Of a stretch of 64,000 nt of DNA, positions 27,587-37,518 are shown piece after piece. The number at the start of each line of letters is the position of its first letter. The stretch's first letter is position 1. The stretch is from Gammaproteobacteria bacterium (GTDB lineage Bacteria; Pseudomonadota; Gammaproteobacteria; Competibacterales; Competibacteraceae): contig JACKNC010000003.1 of NCBI GenBank assembly GCA_024235095.1, positions 248,001-312,000 of the forward strand, read 5' to 3'. The position numbers were made by a program, and so were the translations under genes. The notes beneath the pieces were generated by a model. That model saw only the letters and a list, made by a program, of their open reading frames with translations. It was not told the origin of the DNA and searched no databases.

Positions 27587-30500
27587 ATGGATACTTTAGC
27601 CTACCCCAAGCGCTTGATAGAAGTGGATTTGCCGATAGCAAGAATTTCGGCCCATGCGCGGCGGGAGAAATCCATTCGACATGGCCATATTTCGACCTTG
27701 CATATCTGGTGGGCCAGACGGCCACTGGCGGCCTGTCGGGCGGTGATCTGCGCCTCGCTCTGGCCTGATCCGGTGGATTTGAGCACCTGGGCTAAGCGGG
27801 GTGATGAGGTTCCGGTAGGGGATGGTTCGGTGATAATCCGGCCTAGGCGGTTTTTGGATACCGCGCGGGAGCGGATGCTGGCCTGGGGAAAAGAACATCT
27901 TGGCAAGGTCAGTCGAGAGTCCTCCTCGCGCTTTATTGCCATTCAGAAGGGCAATAATATCCTTGCTGATCCCTGGGATTTGCAAAGAACGTTGCTGGAT
28001 TTCATCGCTGACTTTGCCAACTGGGATAATTCGACGGACAAGGATTACCTGGAAACCGCCCGCGTATTGACCCAAGCCGCGCATGAAGCCCTGGGCGGGG
28101 AACTGGAGACGCGCCCGCTGGTGGTCGATCCGTTTGCTGGCGGTGGTTCGATTCCGCTGGAAGCCTTGCGCGTCGGGGCGGATGCCTTCGCTTCGGATTT
28201 GAATCCGATCCCAGTATTGCTGAACAAGGTGGTGCTGGAATACATCCCGAAGTATGGCCAACGGCTTGCCGATGAAGTCCGCAAGTGGGGGGCCTGGATC
28301 AAGCAGGAAGCGGAGAAAGAGCTTGCGGAGTTTTACCCGAAAGACCCGGATGGAGCCACGCCAATTGCCTATCTTTGGGCGCGAACCATTCAGTGTGAAG
28401 GGCCGGGGTGTGGGGCGGAAGTGCCGTTGATGCGGTCGCTCTGGTTGGCGAAAAAGGGCAAACGTTCGGTGGCGTTGCGCATCGTCCCCAAACCTCAAGA
28501 AAAGCGGGTTGACTTTGAAATTATCGAGAATGCTAAAACCGGTGAAGAAAGACTGGGAACGGTCAAGCGTGGGTCGGCAACGTGTCCTTGCTGTGGATAT
28601 ACAACGCCGGTGGCAAATGTTCGGAAGCAATTTAGGGCTAGGTGCGGCGGCACTAATGATGCACGTTTTTTGTGTGTAATATCTACTAAAAAGGGTGAAC
28701 AAGGGCGTTTCTATAGAGTTCCCAATTCAAAGGATGAATCTGCTGCCTTTGGTGCTAAAGCTGAGTTAGAACGAATTAAAAATAAGCATAAAGGAACAAT
28801 AAGTCTATTACCTGATGAAAAGATTGATATCCGAGGTATACGTCATACTTGGGCTATGATTTATGGTATCAATAATTGGAGTCATTGCTTCACTTCTCGA
28901 CAAGCACTTGTGTTAGTAAAACTTTTTGATTTATCTGCTGCATATGAAAGATTAACAAATAATGAAAAACAAGAAACCCTATTGAAAGCAGCACAAACAT
29001 GTATAGCCCTTATTATTGATAAATTAGCACAATATAATTCGTCAATGTGCCGATGGAAAGCTAGTGGAGAGAATATTGTTGATACTTTTGGTCGGCAAGC
29101 GTTACCAATGGTTTGGGATTTTGCTGAAGCAAACCCATTTGCTGGTGCCAGCGGTGATTTTTTAAATTTACTTGATTGGCATACAAATGCACTTGTCATT
29201 ACTTCAAGCGCTATTCAAGGGCAAGTAGCATCTGTTGGTTCAACATCAGCAACCGTGCATCCGTATCCCGATGATTCTATAAGTGCATTTATAACAGATC
29301 CTCCATACTATGATTCAGTGCCTTACGCTTATCTTTCTGATTTTTTTTATGTTTGGCTTCGTAGAGCACTAAACCACATTTATACTCCAATAATGATGCA
29401 TCCACTTGTCCCAAAAGATGCTGAAATAGTTGTTGATAGACCCCATGAGCTAAGTAACTCAACGCATAATATAGCTTATTACGAGGGTGAACTAACTAAA
29501 GCTTTTAAAGAAGGCTGCCGCATAGTTCGCCATGATGGTATTGGTGTTATTGTCTTTGCCAGCAAAACAACTTCAAGTTGGGAAGCGATTTTGAAGGCGG
29601 TTGTGGATGCTGGTTGGACTATCACGGGTTCTTGGCCGATTGATACGGAAATGGAAACCCGCGTTGCCGCGCAAGGACAAGCGCGACTAGCGTCTTCTGT
29701 CCATCTGATTGTTCGTCCACGATCTGAACAAAATATCGGCGATTGGCGCGATGTACTCACCGAACTTCCCCAGCGTATCCATGCTTGGATGCCGCGCCTC
29801 GCTGACGAAGGCGTGGTCGGCGCTGATGCAATTTTTGCCTGTCTCGGCCCCGCTCTCGAAGTGTTCAGCCGCTACAGCCGGGTAGAAAAATCCAGCGGGG
29901 AAGCGGTGACCCTCGGTGAATATCTCGAACACGTCTGGGCTGCCGTCTCCAAAGAAGCCCTCTCGATGATCTTCAAAGACCCGGATACGGCTGGCCTGGA
30001 ACCGGATGCTCGGCTGACCGCCATGTGGCTTTGGACCTTGGGCGCAAATAACAGCGGTGCCGGTGCTGAGGAATCCGAACAATCTGAAGATGATGAGGCC
30101 GATGAGGAATCCAGTAAAGCGCCGAAAGTAACCGGCTTTACCCTGGAATTCGATGCCGCCCGCAAGATTGCCCAAGGTCTTGGTGTCCATCTGGAAAAAT
30201 CGCCCTCGGTCGTGGAAGTGAAAGGCGATAAAGCCAAGTTGCTCTCAGTTGCGGAACGGGTCAAGTATCTTTTCGGCAAGGAGGCGGAAACCGCTGTTAC
30301 CGGCAAAACCCCGCGCAAGAAGAAAAAAGAACCTGTCCAGCAATCCCTGTTTGCCGAATTAGAAGCCGCCGAATCGGCTGCGGAAGCCGAATGGGGCGAT
30401 GTGAAAGGCCCCAAACCCGGAACCACGGTCTTGGATCGCCTGCATCAAGCGATGGTGTTGTTTGCCGCTGGGCGTGGGGAAGCGATGAAACGCTTCATCG

Positions 30501-30634
30501 TGGAAGAAGGGATTGGCAACGATGCCCGCTTCTGGAAACTTGCACAATCGCTGACGGCGCTCTATCCGGTGGGTAGCGATGAAAAGCGGTGGGTGGATGG
30601 CGTCTTAGCCCGTAAAAAAGGATTAGGTTTTTAA
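27587..30634 (+). CDS. DUF1156 DNA methyltransferase (PglXI-like)
   Basis: 1015 residues, COG1743 type. The N-terminal DUF1156 part is RLIEVDLPIARISAHARREK and STLHIWWARRPLAACR. The SAM-binding motif is VVDPFAGGGSIPLEAL (~180). Zn-ribbon-like pairs CEGPGCGAE and CPCCGY follow. The catalytic motif ITDPPYYDSVPYAYLSDFF (~568) is of the N6-adenine/N4-cytosine type. Probably marks self DNA for the system. The middle third (about 28630-29580) is visibly AT-rich compared with both ends, suggesting a swapped target-recognition segment. DUF499 follows 13 bp downstream. Confidence 0.88.
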   Translation: MDTLAYPKRLIEVDLPIARISAHARREKSIRHGHISTLHIWWARRPLAACRAVICASLWPDPVDLSTWAKRGDEVPVGDGSVIIRPRRFLDTARERMLAWGKEHLGKVSRESSSRFIAIQKGNNILADPWDLQRTLLDFIADFANWDNSTDKDYLETARVLTQAAHEALGGELETRPLVVDPFAGGGSIPLEALRVGADAFASDLNPIPVLLNKVVLEYIPKYGQRLADEVRKWGAWIKQEAEKELAEFYPKDPDGATPIAYLWARTIQCEGPGCGAEVPLMRSLWLAKKGKRSVALRIVPKPQEKRVDFEIIENAKTGEERLGTVKRGSATCPCCGYTTPVANVRKQFRARCGGTNDARFLCVISTKKGEQGRFYRVPNSKDESAAFGAKAELERIKNKHKGTISLLPDEKIDIRGIRHTWAMIYGINNWSHCFTSRQALVLVKLFDLSAAYERLTNNEKQETLLKAAQTCIALIIDKLAQYNSSMCRWKASGENIVDTFGRQALPMVWDFAEANPFAGASGDFLNLLDWHTNALVITSSAIQGQVASVGSTSATVHPYPDDSISAFITDPPYYDSVPYAYLSDFFYVWLRRALNHIYTPIMMHPLVPKDAEIVVDRPHELSNSTHNIAYYEGELTKAFKEGCRIVRHDGIGVIVFASKTTSSWEAILKAVVDAGWTITGSWPIDTEMETRVAAQGQARLASSVHLIVRPRSEQNIGDWRDVLTELPQRIHAWMPRLADEGVVGADAIFACLGPALEVFSRYSRVEKSSGEAVTLGEYLEHVWAAVSKEALSMIFKDPDTAGLEPDARLTAMWLWTLGANNSGAGAEESEQSEDDEADEESSKAPKVTGFTLEFDAARKIAQGLGVHLEKSPSVVEVKGDKAKLLSVAERVKYLFGKEAETAVTGKTPRKKKKEPVQQSLFAELEAAESAAEAEWGDVKGPKPGTTVLDRLHQAMVLFAAGRGEAMKRFIVEEGIGNDARFWKLAQSLTALYPVGSDEKRWVDGVLARKKGLGF

Positions 30635-30647
30635 GGAGATAAAAACA

Positions 30648-33608
30648 ATGAGCAATCTCAAGCCCTGGTATCAAGTCGTCGTTCCGCGTGAAGATTTACG
30701 CGATAATCGCCCACTGGATGCCTCCGAATTTGCCGTCCACCTCGATCATATCCGCGAACACCGCGCCCATCCCGATTATATCGATCCCGCGCGGTTCTTC
30801 TCCCGAACCTACCTGACCCAAAGCCTGCTCGATCTCTCCTCGCAAGTAGTGCGTCGTCTCTCCGGCATCAAGGTGGAAACCTCCGCCGTGTTTAACATGG
30901 CGACGCAGTTTGGCGGGGGCAAAACTCACTCTTTGACCGCGCTCTACCATCTCGCCCAAGGTGGCCCTGCGGCACAGAACTGGAAAGGTGTGGACAGCAT
31001 CCTCAACCGGGCGCAAGTGAAAGAGATTCCGCAAGCAGCGGTCGCGGTTTTTGTCGGCACAGAGTTTGATGTGGTAGAGGGCAGGAAAGGAGAAGGACAA
31101 CCGCAGCGAAAAACCCCTTGGGGAGAGATCGCTTGGCAGCTTGGCGGTGAGGAAACCTTTGCCGCTGTCGCCCAGCATGATGAACAGGGTATTGCTCCAG
31201 CCGGAGACGTGCTGCGCCGCATGTTGCCGGGTGGCCCCACGCTGATTCTCCTTGATGAGTTAATGAACTACGCTTCGCGCTCGCGCCGCACTGGCCTAGC
31301 CTCACAACTCTATGATTTCCTCCAGAACCTCTCCGAAGAAGCCCGTGCCCGCGATAACCTGGTGCTCTGTGTTTCGATTCCAGGATCAACCCAATTGGAG
31401 ATGAACCCTGAAGATCAACAAAGCTATGAGTCCTACAAAAAATTGCTGGATCGGGTGGGCAAGGCCATCAGCATGTCCTCGGAAACCGAAGTGACAGAAA
31501 TCATTCGCCGCCGCCTCTTCGACTGGTATGGGTTACCCGCCGATGGAAAAAAAGTGGCAGCAGAATACGGAGCCTGGGTCCAGGATCATCCCACAGAATT
31601 AGCGAATCTAGGTGGAGAATCCCCGGAAGAACTCTTCCTGGCCTGCTATCCCTTTCACCCTTCCTTGATTTCCGTTTTTCAGCGCAAATGGCAAAGCCTG
31701 CCGCGCTTTCAACGAACTCGGGGCATTCTTCGTCTGCTTGCCCTCTGGATTGCACGGTCCTACCAGGAAGAACACCGCAAGAATTCACGGGAACCGCTCA
31801 TCACGCTCGGTTCTGCGCCACTCGATGACCAAACTTTCCGGGATGCCTTGTTTGAACAACTGGGTTCCGATCAACTCTCGATTCCGGTCACTACGGATAT
31901 TCTTGGAAAGAAAGATGCTCACGCCCTTCGTCTTGACCGGGAAGCCATTGACGCGATCAAGAAAGCCCGCCTCCATCAGCGCGTGGCCACGACCATTTTC
32001 TTCGAGAGTAACGGCGGGCAAAGCCAAACCCGCATGGAAGCGACCGTTCCTGAAATCCGGGCAGCGGTCGGCCATACCGATCTAAATCTGGCCGATGTGG
32101 AAACCGTGTTAGAGGGCCTCACCGCCAACTGTTTTTACCTCAATTGGGATCGCAACCGTTACCGGTTCGGTCTGCGTCCCAACCTCAATCAAATGCTGGT
32201 CACGCGCCGGGGAACGGTGAAGGATCAGGACATTGAGGCCCGTATTCAGCAAACCACATTGGATTTGGTCAAATCTGGCAGTAAAGCCGTGGATCGGCGT
32301 TGTTTTCCAACCCGGTCAAATGATATTCCTGACCGTCCCCAACTGACCCTGGTGGTCTTGGGCTTAGCGCATCCCGCGCAAGACCCAGCAACCCAGAATT
32401 TCATGGAAACCCTTTTGCGAGAGTGTGGTACCGCAGGACGCACCTATAAATCAGGCTTGCTGTTTATCGCTCCCGATCAGGGCGGGGCGGTCATCGAAGC
32501 GGCGCGCAACGTGCTGGCTTGGGAAGATATCGAAGCGGATGAAGACACCGCCCGACAACTGGAAGAAGCCCAGCGCCGTTCTCTCGGTCAAAGCCTGGAC
32601 CGCGCCAAGGCGGATCTGAAGGAATCTCTCTGGCGGGCTTATCGCCATGTGTTTCTGCTCAGCAAAGACAACACGCTCAAAAACCTTGACCTGGGGCAAA
32701 TCACCTCCAGCATGGCCCATTCAATCTGCGATCTGGTAGTCAATCAACTTGTCAAGGACGATGAGATTACGGCTATCGTAGGACCCAATAAGCTGGTGCG
32801 GCTCTGGCCGCCCGCGCTGACTGAATGGTCCACGAAAGCGGTACGGGATGCCTTTTTTGCTTCACCAGCCTTACCTCGCTTGCTCGATCCTAACTCCATC
32901 AGGCGCACGATTGCCGATGGCGTCACTTCCAAGCTGTTTGGTTACGCCAGCCGAGATGCCTCGGGTCAACTCCAACTGGATTGTTTTGGTGAAAGTCTCT
33001 CGGAACAGGAAGTGGAGATCAGTGATGATCTCTTTATTCTGCGTGCTCAAGATGCCGAACGACTCATCGAACCGCCGCACTTGTATAGGCTGGTCCTTCA
33101 ACCGAGTGCAATTGACGTTAGCCCTGGTGAGCACATCACCTTCAAGGTCAGTGGTGTTGACCAATACGGCCAAAGCTTCCCGGTGGAAAACGCAACCTGG
33201 TCAGCTCCCGAATGCACGGTAAATAACGAGGGCAGCTTTCAGGCGAATAGCGCGCCGGGTCTCTACTTGGTGACCGTGCAGGTGGATAACCTCCAAGCGG
33301 AGGCCAAGGTACGGGTTAAGCCGCCGATCATCTCGACACCTGTTCCACCTAGAGAAGAACACCAAACCGCCGAAGAAGAACATCCACCTGGCTATAGTGA
33401 ACAAAAAATACGATGGAGTGGAACCATTCCACCCCGGAAATGGATGAACTTTTACACCAAGGTCATCGCAAAGCTCGCGAACTCGCCGGGATTGACCGTA
33501 CAGGTCAGCCTAGAAGCATCAGCAGAAGGAGACAGTGCTTCGGCGAAGATTGAGGATATAAAGAGTGCTCTGAAGGAGTTGGGGTTGGACGAGAGTGTAA
33601 ATGGATGA
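30648..33608 (+). CDS. DUF499 ATPase (BrxC/PglY-like)
   Basis: 986 residues. N-terminal WYQVVVPREDLRDNRPLDAS, Walker A-like FNMATQFGGGKTHSLTALYH (~85), Walker B TLILLDELMNYASRSR (~200), and a sensor-like LCVSIPGSTQLE. The family is an AAA-type ATPase regularly found beside DUF1156 methylases in defence islands and related to BREX BrxC/PglY. A strong ribosome site TAAGGAG precedes the ATG. The tail (after ~820) holds an Ig-like segment (LQPSAIDVSPGEHITFKVSG) and an acidic linker. Confidence 0.88.
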   Translation: MSNLKPWYQVVVPREDLRDNRPLDASEFAVHLDHIREHRAHPDYIDPARFFSRTYLTQSLLDLSSQVVRRLSGIKVETSAVFNMATQFGGGKTHSLTALYHLAQGGPAAQNWKGVDSILNRAQVKEIPQAAVAVFVGTEFDVVEGRKGEGQPQRKTPWGEIAWQLGGEETFAAVAQHDEQGIAPAGDVLRRMLPGGPTLILLDELMNYASRSRRTGLASQLYDFLQNLSEEARARDNLVLCVSIPGSTQLEMNPEDQQSYESYKKLLDRVGKAISMSSETEVTEIIRRRLFDWYGLPADGKKVAAEYGAWVQDHPTELANLGGESPEELFLACYPFHPSLISVFQRKWQSLPRFQRTRGILRLLALWIARSYQEEHRKNSREPLITLGSAPLDDQTFRDALFEQLGSDQLSIPVTTDILGKKDAHALRLDREAIDAIKKARLHQRVATTIFFESNGGQSQTRMEATVPEIRAAVGHTDLNLADVETVLEGLTANCFYLNWDRNRYRFGLRPNLNQMLVTRRGTVKDQDIEARIQQTTLDLVKSGSKAVDRRCFPTRSNDIPDRPQLTLVVLGLAHPAQDPATQNFMETLLRECGTAGRTYKSGLLFIAPDQGGAVIEAARNVLAWEDIEADEDTARQLEEAQRRSLGQSLDRAKADLKESLWRAYRHVFLLSKDNTLKNLDLGQITSSMAHSICDLVVNQLVKDDEITAIVGPNKLVRLWPPALTEWSTKAVRDAFFASPALPRLLDPNSIRRTIADGVTSKLFGYASRDASGQLQLDCFGESLSEQEVEISDDLFILRAQDAERLIEPPHLYRLVLQPSAIDVSPGEHITFKVSGVDQYGQSFPVENATWSAPECTVNNEGSFQANSAPGLYLVTVQVDNLQAEAKVRVKPPIISTPVPPREEHQTAEEEHPPGYSEQKIRWSGTIPPRKWMNFYTKVIAKLANSPGLTVQVSLEASAEGDSASAKIEDIKSALKELGLDESVNG

Positions 33609-34569
33609 TTGTTTTTGGTTTGCGCGAAATGGAGATACCCTAATAATGAGGATTTTACCGATTGAGCTGATCCCTGAAACAATGTGGAAGAAACAGGTAC
33701 TTTACTTACCTGGTGAATTAATAACCTCATATTTAGTAGAATTAAAAGATCGTGGCCTTCTTCAAGAAGCAAAGCAAGGTACAGATAGGAAAGATATTCA
33801 TGGAGGTTTTAGTGATAAAGAAACATTGGAGCATTTTACTCATCGATTCGGTGTTTCATCTGGCAGATCTGAGTTTACTATACTAGCGCCAAATGAGGAC
33901 CTGACAGAATATTCTGATGCACTATTAAACACATTTTCAGAAGGGCATATTGGATTGTTAGATATTCCATGTGGAACAGGAGCATCGTGTGTAACTTTTC
34001 TCACAGTCTTAGCTGAACTTCGGGCTAGGCGTGTATTACCAACTCTTCCATTAACAATTTCGATTGTAGGGGGCGATTGTTCAATGGCAGCAAGAGAAAT
34101 ATGCCAAAGTATGTTAAATAGAGCGAGGACTATCTTAGCCGATCAAGGAATTATAATCAATTACAATCTGACTCAGTGGGATGCAACTCGAAATGATGAA
34201 ACTGCAAAAATGATTGATGAGTGGTTTAAGTTAGCAAGTGATGCGTGTGAGTACGTAGTATGTATTAGTAATTTTAGTGGCGCGTTAATAAAAGGAAAAA
34301 TGTTTGACGATTTTACACCATGTTTGTCACAGATACTAGCGCGACTACACGATAAAAAAAGTACTTTGATATGGATCGAACCAATTAACTCAAACGCTGT
34401 AAAAGGACTAATTCCAAAGGTATTTAAATGGCTAAATAGATATGTGCCTTGGTTTTCTAACGTGCATAAAAAAGGAGAATTTCCTTCGGCAGAGTATCGA
34501 ATGAGTAACCCTATTAATCAACATATACATCAAACAGGGGTTCAAGTACAACGCTTCGTGAGAGATTAA
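33601..34569 (+). CDS. AT-rich protein with class I methyltransferase-like motif
   Basis: Overlaps the DUF499 stop by 8 bp, or starts at ATG 33646 after GGAG, giving 307 residues. GLLDIPCGTGASCVTFL is a textbook SAM-binding motif I, followed by SIVGGDCSMAAREI (motif II-like acidic strand) and LTQWDATRNDE. No DPPY-type DNA-methylase motif is seen, so the substrate could be RNA, protein or a small molecule. The gene is clearly more AT-rich than the DUF499 gene. The RT gene starts 4 bp later; the two appear to be one acquired unit. Named family unknown to me. Confidence 0.6.
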   Translation: MDDCFWFARNGDTLIMRILPIELIPETMWKKQVLYLPGELITSYLVELKDRGLLQEAKQGTDRKDIHGGFSDKETLEHFTHRFGVSSGRSEFTILAPNEDLTEYSDALLNTFSEGHIGLLDIPCGTGASCVTFLTVLAELRARRVLPTLPLTISIVGGDCSMAAREICQSMLNRARTILADQGIIINYNLTQWDATRNDETAKMIDEWFKLASDACEYVVCISNFSGALIKGKMFDDFTPCLSQILARLHDKKSTLIWIEPINSNAVKGLIPKVFKWLNRYVPWFSNVHKKGEFPSAEYRMSNPINQHIHQTGVQVQRFVRD

Positions 34570-34573
34570 GATA

Positions 34574-36334
34574 ATGTGGCCAGTCCCATCAAATATGTTG
34601 GCTATTCGTGCTTTGCAAGCGACACGAAAGCTTCATTTGCCAACGTATGTTGCAACAAGATTTTTTGTTGACTCAATTGTTGGATATCAAGATAGTTCAT
34701 GGAGCTATGTTACCATTCCCAGAAAATATCCTATGCGTAAGCAGGGTCAATTTTTAGTATCAAAGAAATTAAAGAAAATATTAGAGAATGGTTGTTGTGA
34801 ATATCGAGACTTCCTTGTGTCGAGTCCGTCTACTGCATTAACCGAGTCTCTAATACTTGCTTATCTATCACAAGAATCATCTTTTCATAAAGAAAATTAT
34901 ATATATAGCTACAGATGGCCAAATAATACGGAAGAGTGTCCATATAATTTCGAGCATTATATTAATGGTTATAAATGTCGAAATAACGATATTTTAAATT
35001 TATTATTAGATAATAGTAACAACATTGTTATTGTTTCCGATATAGAAAATTTTTATCCAAGTATAAATCAAGAAACTGTATTAAAAAAATTTAATCAAGC
35101 GCTCAAGGATACGAAAATACAAGACAGTATAAAGGTTACAGCTCTGAAATTTATCGAGCATTTATTTAATTACTATCCTGATGGTAAAGGGATTCCGATT
35201 GGCCCAGAAATTAGTCACATCCTCGCTGATTTTGCTCTGTCTACTATAGATACTACTTTGTCGGCACAATTTCCTGGTAGGTATTTTCGGTATGTTGATG
35301 ATATTGTACTCGTTGTGGACAATGACAAAAAAAATTCTGTAATAGAAATGCTAGAAAATTTAGCAAGTGATGAAGGTCTAACTATTCATCCACAGAAGAC
35401 AGATTGTCTATCCGGGAGTGAATGGTTGACCTATGGGCCACATACTCAACATCAGGTTAGAAGAAATTCATTTGAATCACTTGTTTTTTTTATAAAAGTA
35501 TTCTTGTTAACCCATCGAAATAGAGAAGATGAATTAGCGACAAGTCTATTAGAAGAAGGTTTTTCTCTTCCGATTAGTCGATTAACATCCAAAAGCAGAG
35601 AATCCAACTTTTTTGGGAACTTTAAATATCTTCTTGAAAGAAGATGGAACATTGCATGGCAAGCGTGGAAAATAAGAAAAAAAGATCTTATTAAAATGGC
35701 AAGGGAAGTGAGAAACGAAGTAAAAAGAGAATTATATGATATTCTCTTAGAAAAGCCACCTGAAAATAAAACAAGAAAAAAATGGTTTCTTCAAAGATTG
35801 AGATACCTCACTAACAGATCAATCTATCTATTTCCGCCTAATGAATTAACTCATTTAGTTGAACATTTAAGCCCCTTTCCTGAATTTCAGGATACTATTG
35901 CTTTGATAAATCTATTAGTAAAAGATAGTTATAAAGATATATTAGGTATGCCAGGACCAGTATTAAATACTGCTGCAAGTTTACTACGGCAAGCAAATAG
36001 AAAATTACCCCCTATCACTTTAGATAGCCACTCAGATCAAGTTATTATAGATTCAGTTAGTATCTTATTATTATTTGGAGTTGTTGACCTGCAACGTAAC
36101 GCTCTTATTAAAGTTAACCAAACAACATCCGAGTTACTGCAATTTTGTGCAAATCAACCAAAATCAAGTGATATGCAACTAATACAAGATTTTTCTTATA
36201 TAAATGAAATTAGAACACTCCAATATCCACACTTACATGATAGCTATGTAAATATATTAGAAACAAGATTTTCTGATCTTGAATCCCCTGTATTAGATGC
36301 ATTAGACATTGGTGGGGGTTACTTATCTTGGTAA
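34574..36334 (+). CDS. Reverse transcriptase, not retron- or maturase-like
   Basis: 586 residues. RT motifs: A/RT3 VIVSDIENFYPSIN (~152), B/RT4 GKGIPIGPEISHILADF (~204), C/RT5 RYFRYVDDIVLVVDN with catalytic YVDD (~240), then GLTIHPQKTDCL (RT6) and WLTYGP. The remaining ~295 residues are helical and lack maturase or HNH motifs. No group II intron RNA or retron msr-msd-like hairpin is obvious next to it. Layout and neighbours suit the antiphage DRT/'unknown group' RTs, but I cannot assign a type. Last gene of the operon, AT-rich like its partner. Confidence 0.85.
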   Translation: MWPVPSNMLAIRALQATRKLHLPTYVATRFFVDSIVGYQDSSWSYVTIPRKYPMRKQGQFLVSKKLKKILENGCCEYRDFLVSSPSTALTESLILAYLSQESSFHKENYIYSYRWPNNTEECPYNFEHYINGYKCRNNDILNLLLDNSNNIVIVSDIENFYPSINQETVLKKFNQALKDTKIQDSIKVTALKFIEHLFNYYPDGKGIPIGPEISHILADFALSTIDTTLSAQFPGRYFRYVDDIVLVVDNDKKNSVIEMLENLASDEGLTIHPQKTDCLSGSEWLTYGPHTQHQVRRNSFESLVFFIKVFLLTHRNREDELATSLLEEGFSLPISRLTSKSRESNFFGNFKYLLERRWNIAWQAWKIRKKDLIKMAREVRNEVKRELYDILLEKPPENKTRKKWFLQRLRYLTNRSIYLFPPNELTHLVEHLSPFPEFQDTIALINLLVKDSYKDILGMPGPVLNTAASLLRQANRKLPPITLDSHSDQVIIDSVSILLLFGVVDLQRNALIKVNQTTSELLQFCANQPKSSDMQLIQDFSYINEIRTLQYPHLHDSYVNILETRFSDLESPVLDALDIGGGYLSW

Positions 36335-36468
36335 AATTAAACAATGATTCGATAGATCATATTCATAAAGTCATTCAAAAAGCCATTTATTAATAGAAAA
36401 CATTAATACTCAACTTTACCTTTAATTATATTATTAAAATAATGGTTTCTTAAATCTCACAATTATTA
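36335..36468. other. AT-rich convergent spacer
   Basis: No gene. Separates the operon's last gene from the convergent TOPRIM gene. A single transcript terminator is not obvious. Confidence 0.5.
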
Positions 36469-37431
36469 TTATCTTTCCCGTCTTTTACCAATTTTTATAA
36501 CATCATTCCAATCTATTCCATCTCCATCTGGGTATTTATCCATCACCGTCAAATCCCCTCGTCTAGTAGCCAGAACCAGCCCTTTAATCTCCTCAGAAAG
36601 ATGCCTACCGCCCGCATCATTGTTCATTGCAATCACAATGACCGTACTTGTTGCCAGCTTCAGAAAAGCCGCCTCCAGCAACTGCCGCTGCATCGTGTTC
36701 ATTTCCCCGGCAATCGAGAAATACCGCGATCCTTCCGGCCCATAGAGCGCATGATAGCTCAGGCCCTCAATCGCGCTTTCCGTAATGACCAGGCGTTCAT
36801 CCTCTGGAGTTGAGGTGGAATACCACAATCCTTTTTGCCCTCCCTTGGCAAACCCCTTGAAGTGGTAGTTACGCAATTCAAAGCCGCAAAGCCCCTGCCG
36901 GTCATAGTGGGGAAAGACGGCATTGCCATAGCGATCTCGATAAATCTTCCCGGTAAAGCGTGGATGAACCAACACCTCGGCAGGAATGCGCCGCTCCTTC
37001 TCCAAATAGGGGTGGGTGTCTCGAATCGGTTTCATCGCCGCAAACTGTGCTCGGATACCCGCCAAATTGCGGGTAATCGGTTCAACCTGTGCCACATAGC
37101 GATCAGGAGAGAGGTGAGGGGATAACCGAGTGGCCCCACCGATCCACATCCGAAGTTGCTTGCGGACTTCCCCCAAATTCAGGTGCTGTCGCTTCTGGAC
37201 AAAATCAATAATGGTTCCGTGATCCGCCTCATCTCGAACCGAGAAATAAATCCAATCCCCGCTCGTGCCTTCCTTACCAATGATGATTTTGTCATCATTC
37301 GGCCCGCGCATGGTGACGCTGTTCCGGCTGCTCTCCTTCCGTTCCAGGACATACCCTTGGCAGGCTGCATATTCCGTCAGATTGATCTGCTGCTTAAAGC
37401 GATCTATTTCCTGCGAATCGTTCCGTTCCAT
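36469..37431 (-). CDS. DUF3991 and TOPRIM-domain protein
   Basis: 320 residues. The N-terminal part (INLTEYAACQGYVLERKESS, FSVRDEADHGTIIDFVQ) is a DnaG-like zinc-finger relic as in DUF3991. The C-terminal TOPRIM shows RLVITESAIEGLSYHAL (Glu) and TVIVIAMNNDAGGRHL (acidic cluster, here NND). Such proteins are common on plasmids and conjugative elements, next to mobilisation genes, and probably act as accessory primases or nicking factors. Confidence 0.75.
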   Translation of the reverse strand: MERNDSQEIDRFKQQINLTEYAACQGYVLERKESSRNSVTMRGPNDDKIIIGKEGTSGDWIYFSVRDEADHGTIIDFVQKRQHLNLGEVRKQLRMWIGGATRLSPHLSPDRYVAQVEPITRNLAGIRAQFAAMKPIRDTHPYLEKERRIPAEVLVHPRFTGKIYRDRYGNAVFPHYDRQGLCGFELRNYHFKGFAKGGQKGLWYSTSTPEDERLVITESAIEGLSYHALYGPEGSRYFSIAGEMNTMQRQLLEAAFLKLATSTVIVIAMNNDAGGRHLSEEIKGLVLATRRGDLTVMDKYPDGDGIDWNDVIKIGKRRER

Positions 37432-37518
37432 TGCCTCACCGGTTTAGGGCCATAGGAAAAAGAAAGCCTTTTACCTCTTCCTATTGCCGGGTTGTGAAGT
37501 GAATCATTGACTCGTTTC

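Noticed and set aside
22383..33608. DISARM or standard BREX assignment for the helicase-methylase-ATPase genes
   Set aside because: No drmB/drmC-like genes for DISARM and no PglZ for BREX; only partial resemblance can be claimed.
34574..36334. Retron or diversity-generating RT
   Set aside because: No msr-msd-like inverted repeats upstream, and no template/variable repeat pair or accessory protein seen.
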